Origin: Mycolicibacterium sp. CBMA 226
Lineage (GTDB): Bacteria; Actinomycetota; Actinomycetes; Mycobacteriales; Mycobacteriaceae
Direction: 5' to 3'
DNA length: 64,000 nt
Assembly (NCBI RefSeq): GCF_009729075.1
Contig: NZ_VTGY01000015.1
Location: forward strand, 124,001-188,000
Shown here: piece by piece, positions 7,101 to 15,879 of the stretch
How positions within the stretch are numbered: position 1 is the first letter of the stretch
Layout: every line of letters begins with the position of its first letter
Notes under the pieces: model-generated
Told to the model about the DNA's origin: nothing
The model's database searches: none
The model's input: the letters and a program-made list of their open reading frames with translations, nothing else
Program-made: the position numbers and the translations under genes

Positions 7101-7928
7101 CTACGACTCGTCGATGCGGTGCTGGTACTCGGCACGCGCTTTCGGGTCGAAGTCCAGGAATGTGTTGTAGGCGCCCAACTGTGTGTTGATGGCGTCGCGC
7201 AGTCGCCGCCCGATTAGGGGTTGCGTGCGCAGGATCGGCCCGATGATCTTGGGGACGAACACATCTGCGGTCGGCCGCATGACTGCAGCCACGATCGCCT
7301 CGGCGACGTCGTCGGGCTGGGCCGTGGGGATGAACTTCAGTCCGGAGGTCCCCGCGATCAGTTCGGTGTTGGTGAATGACGGCATGACGCAAGTGAATTG
7401 CACCCCGGTACCGGCGTATTCGACGCGGGCGGTTTCGGTGAGCGCGATGACGGCGGCTTTGGTGCCGCAGTAGGTGAGGCCGCCGGGCACCGGGGTCTTC
7501 CCCGCCGATGAGGCGATGTTGATGACGTGGCCCCGGCCGCGTTCCACCATCGCTGGGAGCGCCAGGTGCATTCCATTGATGCACCCCATGACGTTGATCT
7601 CGACGGCGCGGCGGTGCCGGTCGGCCGGCTGCGCGAGGAAACGACCGATGGGCATGATCCCGGCGTTGTTGATCAGGACGTCGAGCGGCGCGTGGGCGGT
7701 CGCCTCTTTGTGGAACGCGGCGAAGGACTCGTAGTCCGACACGTCGAGCGGGTATGCCTCGGTGCCGGGCCCGACCGTGGTGGCCGCGGCGGTTGCGGAG
7801 TCGAGGTCCAGGTCACCGATGATGACGGTGGCGCCGCGGCCGTGCAGCGCGATGGCGGTCGCCAGGCCGATACCGCGGCCGGCGCCGGTGATCGCGATGC
7901 GTCGACCGCGTAGGGAGGTGGCGCTCAT
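7101..7928 (-). CDS. short-chain dehydrogenase/reductase
   Basis: This 275-residue classical SDR has the nucleotide-binding T-G-A-G-R-G-I-G, N-N-A-G, the catalytic Ser in I-A-S-S-A-G-K and Y-C-G-T-K. The C-terminal about 60 residues are longer than the minimal fold (ending around A-R-A-E-Y-Q-H), a form frequent among mycobacterial fatty alcohol or acyl reductases. ATG 7928 follows GAGGAGT; the upstream 21-residue extension is rejected. It is divergent from the aldehyde dehydrogenase gene with two palindromes in between, so it probably belongs to the same alcohol/aldehyde pathway. Confidence 0.85.
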   Translation of the reverse strand: MSATSLRGRRIAITGAGRGIGLATAIALHGRGATVIIGDLDLDSATAAATTVGPGTEAYPLDVSDYESFAAFHKEATAHAPLDVLINNAGIMPIGRFLAQPADRHRRAVEINVMGCINGMHLALPAMVERGRGHVINIASSAGKTPVPGGLTYCGTKAAVIALTETARVEYAGTGVQFTCVMPSFTNTELIAGTSGLKFIPTAQPDDVAEAIVAAVMRPTADVFVPKIIGPILRTQPLIGRRLRDAINTQLGAYNTFLDFDPKARAEYQHRIDES

Positions 7929-7961
7929 GTGGGACTCCTCTGCTGCCTCGTTGCATTTTCG

Positions 7962-7981
7962 AATGTAGATCAAAATACATT
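7962..7981. promoter_or_regulatory. palindrome AATGTA-N8-TACATT in SDR/ALDH divergent region
   Basis: Perfect 6-bp arms lie 34 bp upstream of the SDR start. This is a candidate operator for one of the TetR regulators of the cassette. No second copy was seen in the window. Confidence 0.45.
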
Positions 7982-8010
7982 TCGTCCGCAAGGGTCTTGA
8001 CGCTCAGATA

Positions 8011-8022
8011 TAACATAAGTTA
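8011..8022. promoter_or_regulatory. inverted repeat TAAC-ATAA-GTTA upstream of aldehyde dehydrogenase
   Basis: A perfect 4+4 inverted repeat lies in the AT-rich part of the divergent region, 8 bp after a TTGACG -35-like element (7997-8002). It may be an operator overlapping the ALDH promoter; the arms are short. Confidence 0.3.
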
Positions 8023-8104
8023 CGTTTGAATCGCAGCGGCGACCGGGCACGAGATGACGGGCCGGTCGCGCCGGCAGTCCCGAAGACCTTTCTTTTAGCC
8101 GGAA

Positions 8105-9496
8105 ATGGTGAAGCGCATGACTGGTTCAACCCAACAGGAGACGGCGGTGCTGGCCGGGCTCCGCGACGTGTTCGCGACCGGACGTACCCGCGACCTCCAG
8201 TGGCGGCTCGAACAGTTGCACGGCATCGAGCGACTGTGCGACGAACGTGAGCGGGAGATTGCCGATGCGCTTGCGCAGGATCTGGGACGCCCGGCTTTCG
8301 ACTCTTGGCTGGCGGATGTCGCCCCGACCAAAGCCGAAGCCGCATACGCCCGCAAGTACCTGCACCGGTGGATGCGCCGCCAGCGCGTCGGAATGCCACT
8401 GACCCAATGGCCGGCTCGGGGCTGGGTGCAGTACGACCCGTTGGGTGTGGTGCTGGTTATCGGGGCGTGGAACTACCCGTTCTATCTGAGCGTCGCACCG
8501 CTGGTTGCGGCGTTCGCCGCCGGCAACTGTGCCGTGCTGAAACCCTCCGAGCTGGCTCCGGAAACCTCGTCGCTGCTCGCCCGCCTGCTGCCGCAGTACC
8601 TGGACCCCGAGGCCGTCCGGGTGGTCGAAGGCGATGGCGCGACGACGCAAGCATTACTGGCCGAAGGATTCGACCACGCGCTGTTCACCGGTGGCACCGA
8701 GGTCGGGAAGTTGATCATGGCCGGCGCCGCCCCGACGCTCACCCCGGTCACGCTCGAACTCGGCGGCAAGAGCCCGGTCATCGTGACGGCGGATGCCGAC
8801 CTCGATGTCGCCGCCCGCCGGATCGCCTGGGTCAAGCTGCTGAATTCAGGTCAAACCTGCATCGCCCCGGACTACGTGCTCGCCGACCGGGCCATCGCGG
8901 ACGAACTCGTGGCGAAAATCGTCGAGAACCTCAAGCGGTTTCGTGCGGGCGAGCGGACCGCGTCGCAACGAATCGTCAACAGCCGCCAATTCGACCGGCT
9001 GGCCGGTCTCATCCGTTCCACCACCGGGACCGTGGTGGCCGGTGGTGGCTCGGATCAGTCGACGTTGCACATGGAGCCCACGGTGATCGTCAACCCCGGA
9101 GCCGACGACCCGGTCATGACGCAAGAGATCTTCGGACCCGTCCTGCCGGTGATCACGGTCGGCTCGGTCGACGCGGCGATCCGGTACGTCAATGCCGGGC
9201 CGAAACCGTTGGCGCTGTACGTGTTCACCGAGTCGACAGAGCTGGCGCGGACCGTCATCGACGCCGTCCCGTCCGGGGGCGCGGTGGTCAATCACGTCGC
9301 GATGCATGTGCTGGTCCCGCAGCTGCCGTTCGGTGGTGTCGGCGCCAGCGGCATGGGCGCGTACCACGGCCGCTGGGGTTTCGAAGCGCTGAGCCACCGC
9401 CGCGCGGTATTGGCCAAGAGCAGCAGCCCGGACCCGAAGCTGTTCTACCCGCCGTACTCCCGCCTCGCCGTCAAGCTGATGCGAAAGATCTTCTGA
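8105..9496 (+). CDS. aldehyde dehydrogenase (class 3/fatty aldehyde type)
   Basis: This 463-residue NAD(P)-dependent enzyme oxidises aldehydes to acids. It has the catalytic L-E-L-G-G-K-S-P glutamate motif, the active-site Cys in N-S-G-Q-T-C-I-A-P-D-Y, and the E-I-F-G-P-V-L-P motif. The short N-terminus and length near 460 match the class-3-like group that includes fatty aldehyde dehydrogenases. ATG 8117 is an alternative start. The stop overlaps the wax ester synthase ATG (TGATG), so the two are translationally coupled. A fatty aldehyde from the neighbouring oxygenase or SDR is the likely substrate. Confidence 0.9.
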   Translation: MVKRMTGSTQQETAVLAGLRDVFATGRTRDLQWRLEQLHGIERLCDEREREIADALAQDLGRPAFDSWLADVAPTKAEAAYARKYLHRWMRRQRVGMPLTQWPARGWVQYDPLGVVLVIGAWNYPFYLSVAPLVAAFAAGNCAVLKPSELAPETSSLLARLLPQYLDPEAVRVVEGDGATTQALLAEGFDHALFTGGTEVGKLIMAGAAPTLTPVTLELGGKSPVIVTADADLDVAARRIAWVKLLNSGQTCIAPDYVLADRAIADELVAKIVENLKRFRAGERTASQRIVNSRQFDRLAGLIRSTTGTVVAGGGSDQSTLHMEPTVIVNPGADDPVMTQEIFGPVLPVITVGSVDAAIRYVNAGPKPLALYVFTESTELARTVIDAVPSGGAVVNHVAMHVLVPQLPFGGVGASGMGAYHGRWGFEALSHRRAVLAKSSSPDPKLFYPPYSRLAVKLMRKIF

Positions 9497-10920
9497 TGCG
9501 GCGCCTTTCGAGTCTGGACGCCCAGTTTCTGGCGGCCGAGCACGGCAACTTCGGGGCGCACTACAGCGGGCTGGCCATCTTCGAGACGGCAGACGACACG
9601 ACCATCACCGCCGCGACGATGCGGCGCCGCGTGGCAGCGTGCATCGACCAGCTGCCACCGCTGCACTGGAAGGTGCTGACGGTCCCGCTGTCGCTCGACC
9701 ATCCGGTGTTCGTTCGGACCGAGGTCGACCTGGATGAGCACATCTTCGAGTCGACACTGCCGGTCCCGGCCGACGAGGAAATGCTCGGGGAAGCAGTGGC
9801 CGGGATTCTGTCGAAGCCGCTCGACCGGGATAAGCCGCTGTGGCGGTTGGACGTGATCCACGGGCTGCCTGGGCGCACCGCAGTGGTCATCACGTTGCAT
9901 CACGCTGCTGCCGATGGGATCGCGGCAAGTGAAGTCCTCGCGGCAATCCTCGACTCCGATGGCCCTCAACCCGACTGGGCCTTGTCGGGTCAACCGGAGA
10001 CTGAGCCAAATCCCTTGGGGCTGGCTGTTCGTGGGCTGGCAAGCCTACCCGTCCGAGGCGTGCGTGCATTGAAGGCTGCTCCGCAGACGTTGGCGCATCT
10101 GGATCAGGTACCGGCCGTCCGCGCGTTGCCAGGCGTACAGACATTGACGCAGGCCGTGCGTCGTGACGGTGATGCGCCGCCACTGAAAGCGCCGCGCACG
10201 CGGTTCAACGTGAAGCTCTCCGGGGCGCGGACGGCGGCCTTCGGGACGGTGCCGTTCGGTGATATCAAAGCGCTGAAGGCGCACTACGGAATCACCGTCA
10301 ACGATGTGGTGATCGCCTTGTGCGGAGGTGCGCTGCGGCGCCGGATGACCGCGACCGGGGACCTTCCCGCCGGGCCACTGGTGGCGTACATCCCGGTCTC
10401 GAAGAGGTCGCCCGACGCGCCGGATCGTTTCGGCAACGCAATCAGCTCCATCATCGCGCCGGTGCCGACGCATCTGGCCAAACCCGTTGACCGCCTGCGG
10501 TTTGCGCATCAAGCGATGACAGACGCCAAACGCCGGACCAGTGCGGCGCCGGACACCCTGCTCAGTGATGTGAACGACCCGATCCCGGTGCCGATCTTCG
10601 GCATCGCCGCTCGTGGCTTGATGGAGTTGGCGTCGTCACGATTCACGAGGCCGCCGATCAACATGGTCATCTCGAACGTCCCGGGCTCGCCGACCGAGAT
10701 GACCTGCGCCGGAGCGCCGCTACTGGCGACCTACCCCGGGAGCCTCGTGTTCGACGGCTTCGCTCTCAACATCACCGTTGTCAGTTATCAGGGCGGCCTT
10801 GACATCGGAATCGTCGGCGACGCAAAGGCTGTGCCGGACGGGTGGGAGCTGCTGGCGGATTTTCGCCACGAACTGGACGAGCTGTCCGCCCTGGTTGAAA
10901 AGGAAAGGAGTGCTGACTGA
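9496..10920 (+). CDS. wax ester synthase/diacylglycerol acyltransferase (WS/DGAT)
   Basis: This 474-residue acyltransferase joins acyl-CoA to fatty alcohol or diacylglycerol. The N-terminus S-S-L-D-A-Q-F-L and the catalytic H135-H-x-x-x-D-G141 are diagnostic, and N-M-V-I-S-N-V-P-G and P-L-V-A-Y-I-P-V-S are conserved C-terminal motifs. The length is standard. ATG 9496 overlaps the ALDH stop, and its own stop overlaps the next ATG. The much longer open frame starting at 8305 is only the out-of-frame shadow of the ALDH gene. The operon position suggests storage of alcohol and acyl units made by the same pathway. Confidence 0.95.
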   Translation: MRRLSSLDAQFLAAEHGNFGAHYSGLAIFETADDTTITAATMRRRVAACIDQLPPLHWKVLTVPLSLDHPVFVRTEVDLDEHIFESTLPVPADEEMLGEAVAGILSKPLDRDKPLWRLDVIHGLPGRTAVVITLHHAAADGIAASEVLAAILDSDGPQPDWALSGQPETEPNPLGLAVRGLASLPVRGVRALKAAPQTLAHLDQVPAVRALPGVQTLTQAVRRDGDAPPLKAPRTRFNVKLSGARTAAFGTVPFGDIKALKAHYGITVNDVVIALCGGALRRRMTATGDLPAGPLVAYIPVSKRSPDAPDRFGNAISSIIAPVPTHLAKPVDRLRFAHQAMTDAKRRTSAAPDTLLSDVNDPIPVPIFGIAARGLMELASSRFTRPPINMVISNVPGSPTEMTCAGAPLLATYPGSLVFDGFALNITVVSYQGGLDIGIVGDAKAVPDGWELLADFRHELDELSALVEKERSAD

Positions 10921-11891
10921 TGTCGGTAGATCAGGAATTTACCACCGCCCTCGTGGTCCGGCGGCGCGAAGAGGCGGCCGACGGCGTCGTCACGCTGGAC
11001 CTTGTCGACCCGGCCGGCGTTGAGCTGCCGGCCTGGGAACCGGGCGCCCACATCGACCTGCTGCTCGACGACGGCCTGGTGCGCCAGTACTCGCTGTGTA
11101 GTGATCCGCAGGACGCCGGCACCTGGCGCGTCGGGGTCCTGCTCGACCCCAACAGCCGGGGCGGGTCCGAACACGTCCACAGGCATCTCACCGAGGGTAC
11201 GGCGATTCGAGTTCGTGGCCCCCGCAACCACTTTCCGCTCGTCGACGCACCGCAGTACCTCTTCATCGCCGGGGGAATCGGCATCACCCCGATGAAGGCC
11301 ATGGTCGAAGCCGTGGAGCGTGCGGGCCTGGGATGGACCATGATCTATCTGGGCCGCACGCGGTCGACGATGGCGTTCCAAAAGGAATTGACCGACGCCT
11401 ATGGCGAGCGCGTCACCATCTGGGCCGACGACGAGCGCGGCGGCTTTTTCGACCTCGCCGCCGCACTGGCGGAACCATCTGACGACACGGTGATCTACAG
11501 CTGTGGACCGGAGCCGCTGCTCGAGGCCGTCGAAAAGCACTGCGCCCATTGGCCTGAAGGCAGCCTGCACGTCGAACGGTTCGCGGCCAAAGCCCCGTCG
11601 GACGAAACCCTGGCCGCAGCGTTGGACACATATCAGGTGATCTGCCGGCAGTCCGGCGTCACCGTCGAGGTGTCCGGTGGGGTGCCGATGCTCGACGCAC
11701 TGGAGGACGCGGGCATCGCGATCATGTCGTCGTGCGGGGAAGGTGTCTGTGGCACCTGCCGTACCACGGTATTGGAAGGCGTCCCGGCGCACTGTGATTC
11801 GTTGCTCACGGAAGACGAGCGAGCAGCCGGCGGCGTGATCCTGCCCTGTGTGTCCCACTCTCGATCCGAGAAGTTGGTGCTGGACCTGTGA
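10920..11891 (+). CDS. phthalate-dioxygenase-reductase-type oxidoreductase (FMN/FAD, NAD, plant-type [2Fe-2S])
   Basis: This 323-residue iron-sulfur flavoprotein passes electrons from NAD(P)H through flavin to an attached [2Fe-2S] centre. Domains in order are: flavin-binding R-Q-Y-S-L near residue 58, nucleotide-binding G-G-I-G-I-T-P near 117 and C-G-P-E-P near 197, then a ferredoxin domain with C-G-E-G-V-C-G-T-C and a distal Cys (I-L-P-C-V). This is the PDR/VanB order. The next gene, 38 bp on, is a P450 with no separate ferredoxin nearby, so this protein probably reduces it directly. Start and preceding stop share TGATG. Confidence 0.92.
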   Translation: MSVDQEFTTALVVRRREEAADGVVTLDLVDPAGVELPAWEPGAHIDLLLDDGLVRQYSLCSDPQDAGTWRVGVLLDPNSRGGSEHVHRHLTEGTAIRVRGPRNHFPLVDAPQYLFIAGGIGITPMKAMVEAVERAGLGWTMIYLGRTRSTMAFQKELTDAYGERVTIWADDERGGFFDLAAALAEPSDDTVIYSCGPEPLLEAVEKHCAHWPEGSLHVERFAAKAPSDETLAAALDTYQVICRQSGVTVEVSGGVPMLDALEDAGIAIMSSCGEGVCGTCRTTVLEGVPAHCDSLLTEDERAAGGVILPCVSHSRSEKLVLDL

Positions 11892-11929
11892 CCGAACAAC
11901 CGACCCACGAGTAGACAAAGGAGTCCACC

Positions 11930-13174
11930 ATGACAACCGAGAGCTTCACCGACATCGACCTGGCCACTGTCGATCTCACCGACCTCACGTACTTTCAGGA
12001 CGGTCCGCCGTACGAGCTGTTCGCCCGCATGCGCAGAGCGCCGGGCCCGCACTGGAACGCTTTGACCGATGCCGACGAACCCGGCTTCTGGTCCTTCACC
12101 AAATTCGATGACATTCAGACCATCAGCAGTAATCCCGAGCTGTTCTCCTCGGCCCGCGGTGGCGTCTTCTTCACCGCCACGATGGGCGCCACGCCGGTCG
12201 AGGTGCTGCGTGAAGTCATCCTGGGTATGGATCCGCCACGACACACTCACCAGCGTGGCGTCGTGCAGGCGGTTTTCACACCGCGGATGATCCGCCAGAT
12301 GGAGGAGGGGGTTCGGGCGACGGTGACCGCGCTGATCGACAGCGTGATCGAAAAGGGTGCATGTGATTTCGTCGAGGACATCGCCGTCGAGCTGCCACTG
12401 ATCGTGATCGCAGACCTGCTCGGCGTGGTGCAGGAAGACCGCCGCCAGCTGTTCGAGTGGACCAACAAGCTCTCGCGGGCAGCGGCCACCGGCGATGCGC
12501 AGATGGGGTTGGGCGCGCTGATGGAGATCGGCGGTTACCTGACGGCGCTCACCGCGGAGCGCAAGGCCAATCCGGGACCCGATCTGTTGTCCCGGCTGCT
12601 GGCCGCCGAGGTCGACGGCGAGAGCCTGTCTGAACAGGAGGTGACGTTCTTCTTCGCGATCCTGATGTTCGCCGGCAACGACACCACCCGCAACACCGCA
12701 TCCGGCGGCACGCGGGCGCTCATGGAGAACCCGGCCGAACGGCAGAAGCTGGTCGACGATCCTGAACTCATCGCCGGGGCCGTCGAGGAGATGCTGCGCT
12801 GGGTCAGCCCCGTCGTGTACTTCACCCGCACCGTGACCGCCGACACCGTCGTGGGTGGGCACGCACTGAAAGAAGGTGAGCGCGTTGCCATGTGGTACGG
12901 CGCCGGCTCTCGGGATCCGGAGAAGAACGAGAACCCGGAGACCTTCGACGTGTCCCGCGGGAAGATGCCGCACCAGGCCTTCGGTGGTGGCGGCCCCCAC
13001 TTCTGCCTGGGTAACCAGCTGGCCCGCCTGGAACTGCGGGTGCTGTTCGAAGAGCTCGTGCGGCGTATCCCGGACATGGAGATCTCCGGACCGGTGGCGC
13101 GGCTGGTGTCGAGCTTCTCCAACGAACTGACCTCGATGCCGGTCACCTTCACGCCCGGACAGCGGGAGAACTGA
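11930..13174 (+). CDS. cytochrome P450 monooxygenase
   Basis: This 414-residue bacterial class I-size P450 has the I-helix A-G-N-D-T-T (oxygen activation), E-E-M-L-R-W (ExxR), and the haem loop F-G-G-G-G-P-H-F-C-L-G with Cys359 as the iron ligand. AGGAG precedes ATG 11930. It lies between a PDR-type reductase and an acyl-CoA synthetase, which suggests hydroxylation of a hydrophobic chain later converted to aldehyde, acid and acyl-CoA by the neighbours. CYP family and substrate cannot be assigned by eye. Confidence 0.93.
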   Translation: MTTESFTDIDLATVDLTDLTYFQDGPPYELFARMRRAPGPHWNALTDADEPGFWSFTKFDDIQTISSNPELFSSARGGVFFTATMGATPVEVLREVILGMDPPRHTHQRGVVQAVFTPRMIRQMEEGVRATVTALIDSVIEKGACDFVEDIAVELPLIVIADLLGVVQEDRRQLFEWTNKLSRAAATGDAQMGLGALMEIGGYLTALTAERKANPGPDLLSRLLAAEVDGESLSEQEVTFFFAILMFAGNDTTRNTASGGTRALMENPAERQKLVDDPELIAGAVEEMLRWVSPVVYFTRTVTADTVVGGHALKEGERVAMWYGAGSRDPEKNENPETFDVSRGKMPHQAFGGGGPHFCLGNQLARLELRVLFEELVRRIPDMEISGPVARLVSSFSNELTSMPVTFTPGQREN

Positions 13175-13175
13175 C

Positions 13176-14720
13176 ATGTTCCCGGGAACCCACGCCCTGT
13201 CCACACCCGGCAAACCCGCGGTGATCATGGCCGGCTCCGGACGGAAGCTGACCTACCGCGAACTCGACGACAGCTCAAGGCAACTCGCGGTCGCGCTGGC
13301 CGACCTGGGGCTGGTCAAGGGCGACGTCATCGCGATGCTCAGCGACAATGCCGCCGAGTGCTTCACCATCTACTGGGCGGCGGTGCGGTCGGGTCTGTAC
13401 CTGACCGCGGTGAACTTCCACCTCACTGCCGACGAGGTCGCCTACATCGTGAACGACTGCGGCGCGAAGGTCCTGCTCGCCTCCGGCGGGCTCGGAGAAC
13501 TGGCCGAGGAGGTGCGGTTCCTGGCGCCGGGCGTCGGGCATGCCTTCAGCTTCGACGGGCCCCTGAACGGATTCGATTCGTACGCAGACCTTTTGGCCTC
13601 CGCTGGCGATCGAACTCTGGCCAACCAGCCGCGCGGCAGCGACATGCTCTACTCGTCGGGCACGACCGGCCGGCCGAAGGGGATCAAGCCACCGCTGCTG
13701 CCGATTCAGGTCGACGAACCGGGCGACCCCATCACCGGATTGTTGGGTTCGGCGTTCGGCATCACCGCCGACGACGTGTATCTGTCACCGGCACCGATCT
13801 ATCACGCCGCGCCGCTGCGCTGGTGCGGCGCCGTCCAGGCACTCGGAGGCACCGTCGTGGTGCTCGAAAGGTTCAAGGCCGAAACCACTCTGGCCGCGAT
13901 CGAGCAGTACCGTGCCACGGCCGTCCAGGTCGTGCCGACCATGTTCGTGCGGATGCTCCAGCTGCCCGAGGAAGCGCGGGCCGCCTATGACGTGTCGAGC
14001 CTCCGGATCGCCATTCACGCGGCGGCACCGTGCCCGACGGATGTGAAGCAGGCGATGATCGACTGGTGGGGACCGATCCTGGTCGAGTACTACTCCTCGA
14101 CGGAAGCCTGTGGGTTCACGGTCATCAACTCGCAGGAGTGGTTGACCAAGCGGGGCTCGGTGGGCCGGAGCATGCTGGGCCCGGTCCACATCTGCGGTGA
14201 TGACGGCGCGGAATTGCCCACGGGTGAGGCAGGATTGGTGTTCTTCGAGCGTGACGTGCGGCCGTTCGAATATCACAATAACCCCGGCAAGACCAAAGAA
14301 GCCGAGCACCCGGATCACGGCAATTGGACGACGGTCGGGGATATCGGGTACGTGGACGCCGACGGTTATCTCTTTCTGACGGACCGCAAGTCGTTCATGA
14401 TCATCTCCGGTGGGGTAAACATCTATCCGCAGGAAGTCGAGGACGCACTGAGCATGCACCCCGCGGTGTTCGACGTGGCCGTCATCGGAGTGCCCGACCC
14501 GGCGATGGGCCAGCAGGTCAAGGCCGTCGTCCAACTGCGCGATGGCGTCGAGCCCAGCGCGGAGCTCGGTGAGCAACTCATCGCCCACGCCCGCACGAAG
14601 GTCGCCGCGTTCAAGGCACCCAAGACCGTCGACTTCGTCGAGAGCCTGCCCCGCACCCCGACCGGAAAGCTGGTCAAGCGGACGCTGGTGCAGCAGTACG
14701 CCGCAGCGCCGACCGGCTGA
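13176..14720 (+). CDS. acyl-CoA synthetase (FadD-type AMP-binding enzyme)
   Basis: This 514-residue adenylating enzyme activates a carboxylic acid to acyl-CoA. It has the P-loop Y-S-S-G-T-T-G-R-P-K-G (159-169), Y-Y-S-S-T-E-A-C-G, G-D-I-G-Y-V-D-A-D-G, the hinge D-R-K and the C-terminal P-R-T-P-T-G-K-L-V-K with the catalytic Lys. ATG follows the P450 stop by one base, so it is co-translated. It would take the acid produced by the ALDH in the same operon. Confidence 0.93.
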   Translation: MFPGTHALSTPGKPAVIMAGSGRKLTYRELDDSSRQLAVALADLGLVKGDVIAMLSDNAAECFTIYWAAVRSGLYLTAVNFHLTADEVAYIVNDCGAKVLLASGGLGELAEEVRFLAPGVGHAFSFDGPLNGFDSYADLLASAGDRTLANQPRGSDMLYSSGTTGRPKGIKPPLLPIQVDEPGDPITGLLGSAFGITADDVYLSPAPIYHAAPLRWCGAVQALGGTVVVLERFKAETTLAAIEQYRATAVQVVPTMFVRMLQLPEEARAAYDVSSLRIAIHAAAPCPTDVKQAMIDWWGPILVEYYSSTEACGFTVINSQEWLTKRGSVGRSMLGPVHICGDDGAELPTGEAGLVFFERDVRPFEYHNNPGKTKEAEHPDHGNWTTVGDIGYVDADGYLFLTDRKSFMIISGGVNIYPQEVEDALSMHPAVFDVAVIGVPDPAMGQQVKAVVQLRDGVEPSAELGEQLIAHARTKVAAFKAPKTVDFVESLPRTPTGKLVKRTLVQQYAAAPTG

Positions 14721-14725
14721 CGTCG

Positions 14726-15268
14726 ATGAGACGCATCGTGGGCGTCGAAGACTACTTCGACGCCGGCGTGGACCTTCTGGTGACCCAGGGTCCTGGCAGC
14801 ATCAAGGTCGGCGCTCTGTGTGCTGCCCTGGGCGTCACCACCGGCTCGTTCTACGGGTACTTCACCGGCCTGGACGACTACGTCGCCCGGCTCCTTACGA
14901 CCCGGTTGTCCCAGCCCAACCGCCGTCTGCTCGAACTCGCCGACTCCGACGACGCGCCTGAGGTGCTCATCGCGCGACTGCGTGAGCTCCTGGATGTCGT
15001 CCAACACGACGCCGAGACGGCGTTGCGAGCCTGGGCATTGAGGCGCGGCGCCGCAGCCCAGCTGCAACACCGGCTCGACAGGGAACGGCGCGCGGCCCTG
15101 GCGGCGATCTTGTGCAGGATCGTGCCGGCTGAGCGCAGCGGTGAGCTGTCCGACTTCGCCATGGCACTGCTCATCGGCTACCAGCAGCTGTATGCCGAGA
15201 CCGCGGGAGCGGCGCGCGACAGCCTCTTCGCGGAGTTCGAAACCATGGTCAGGGCGCACCAAATATAG
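14726..15268 (+). CDS. TetR-family regulator A of the lipid cassette
   Basis: This 180-residue protein has a TetR helix-turn-helix near the N-terminus (I-K-V-G-A-L-C-A-A-L-G-V-T then G-S-F-Y-G-Y-F) and a short ligand domain. ATG 14726 is 5 bp after the acyl-CoA synthetase stop, so it is the last gene of the operon. It is clearly paralogous to the next gene, sharing D-Y-F-(D/N)-A, G-S-F-Y-G-Y-F and H-D-A-E. Confidence 0.85.
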   Translation: MRRIVGVEDYFDAGVDLLVTQGPGSIKVGALCAALGVTTGSFYGYFTGLDDYVARLLTTRLSQPNRRLLELADSDDAPEVLIARLRELLDVVQHDAETALRAWALRRGAAAQLQHRLDRERRAALAAILCRIVPAERSGELSDFAMALLIGYQQLYAETAGAARDSLFAEFETMVRAHQI

Positions 15269-15269
15269 G

Positions 15270-15299
15270 TTCCGTTACAATAAGCCGAGGCAAACGGAA
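15270..15299. promoter_or_regulatory. inverted repeat TTCCGTT-N16-AACGGAA between twin TetR genes
   Basis: Perfect 7-bp arms span the 41-bp gap between the two tetR paralogs, and the right arm overlaps the GGAAGG ribosome binding site of the second. It could be an operator or an RNA hairpin masking the ribosome site. Confidence 0.4.
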
Positions 15300-15309
15300 G
15301 GTGTGACAA

Positions 15310-15879
15310 GTGCGGCTGTCGGTGACACGCGACGACTACTTCAACGCCGCGATGGAGCTCTTGGCCTCCGGTGGCGCGGCCAGCCTGAAGATCGCCCCGC
15401 TGTGCAAGTCACTCAACGTCACGTCGGGATCGTTCTACGGCTACTTCGGCAGCATGGACGGATTCGTTACGGAGTTCCTCGCGTTCTGGGAGCAGACCCA
15501 GACCGAACGGCTCGCCGAATTATCCAAAGTGCCAAGCGATCTCGCGGCGCGCGTCCATCTCTTGAAAACCCTCGCCGGGAAACTGCCGCATGATGCCGAG
15601 GCGGCCATCCGCGGCTGGGCGCACGCGAATCCGCAAGTCGCGCAAGCGCAAAAGGCCGTCGATGCCCGGCGAGTGGAAATTCTGACGGAGCTGTACCGAC
15701 CGGCCGTCGGAACCCGCCGGCATGCCGAGACGCTCGCCATCATGGGGATCACCCTGCTGGTGGGGCTGCAACAGTGGCGATCACCGGTGACCCGCAAGGA
15801 CTTCAACCGGGTCTTCAACGAATACGAGCAGATGGTCTATCGCGCGATCGATCAGACCAGCTCGGGCACCCTCAAGTGA
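15310..15879 (+). CDS. TetR-family regulator B (paralog of the preceding gene)
   Basis: This 189-residue TetR protein has the DNA-binding motif L-K-I-A-P-L-C-K-S-L-N-V-T / G-S-F-Y-G-Y-F near the N-terminus. GTG 15310 has GGAAGG upstream. Similarity to regulator A runs through the DNA-binding region and into the ligand domain (H-D-A-E-x-A-I-R-G-W-A vs H-D-A-E-T-A-L-R-A-W-A), indicating tandem duplication. Its 3' end overlaps the convergent ABM-like gene by 28 bp. Confidence 0.85.
   Translation: MRLSVTRDDYFNAAMELLASGGAASLKIAPLCKSLNVTSGSFYGYFGSMDGFVTEFLAFWEQTQTERLAELSKVPSDLAARVHLLKTLAGKLPHDAEAAIRGWAHANPQVAQAQKAVDARRVEILTELYRPAVGTRRHAETLAIMGITLLVGLQQWRSPVTRKDFNRVFNEYEQMVYRAIDQTSSGTLK

Noticed and set aside
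8305..10920. 871-residue plus-strand frame containing the wax ester synthase
   Set aside because: The first 397 codons are the out-of-frame shadow of the aldehyde dehydrogenase; the real gene begins at ATG 9496.
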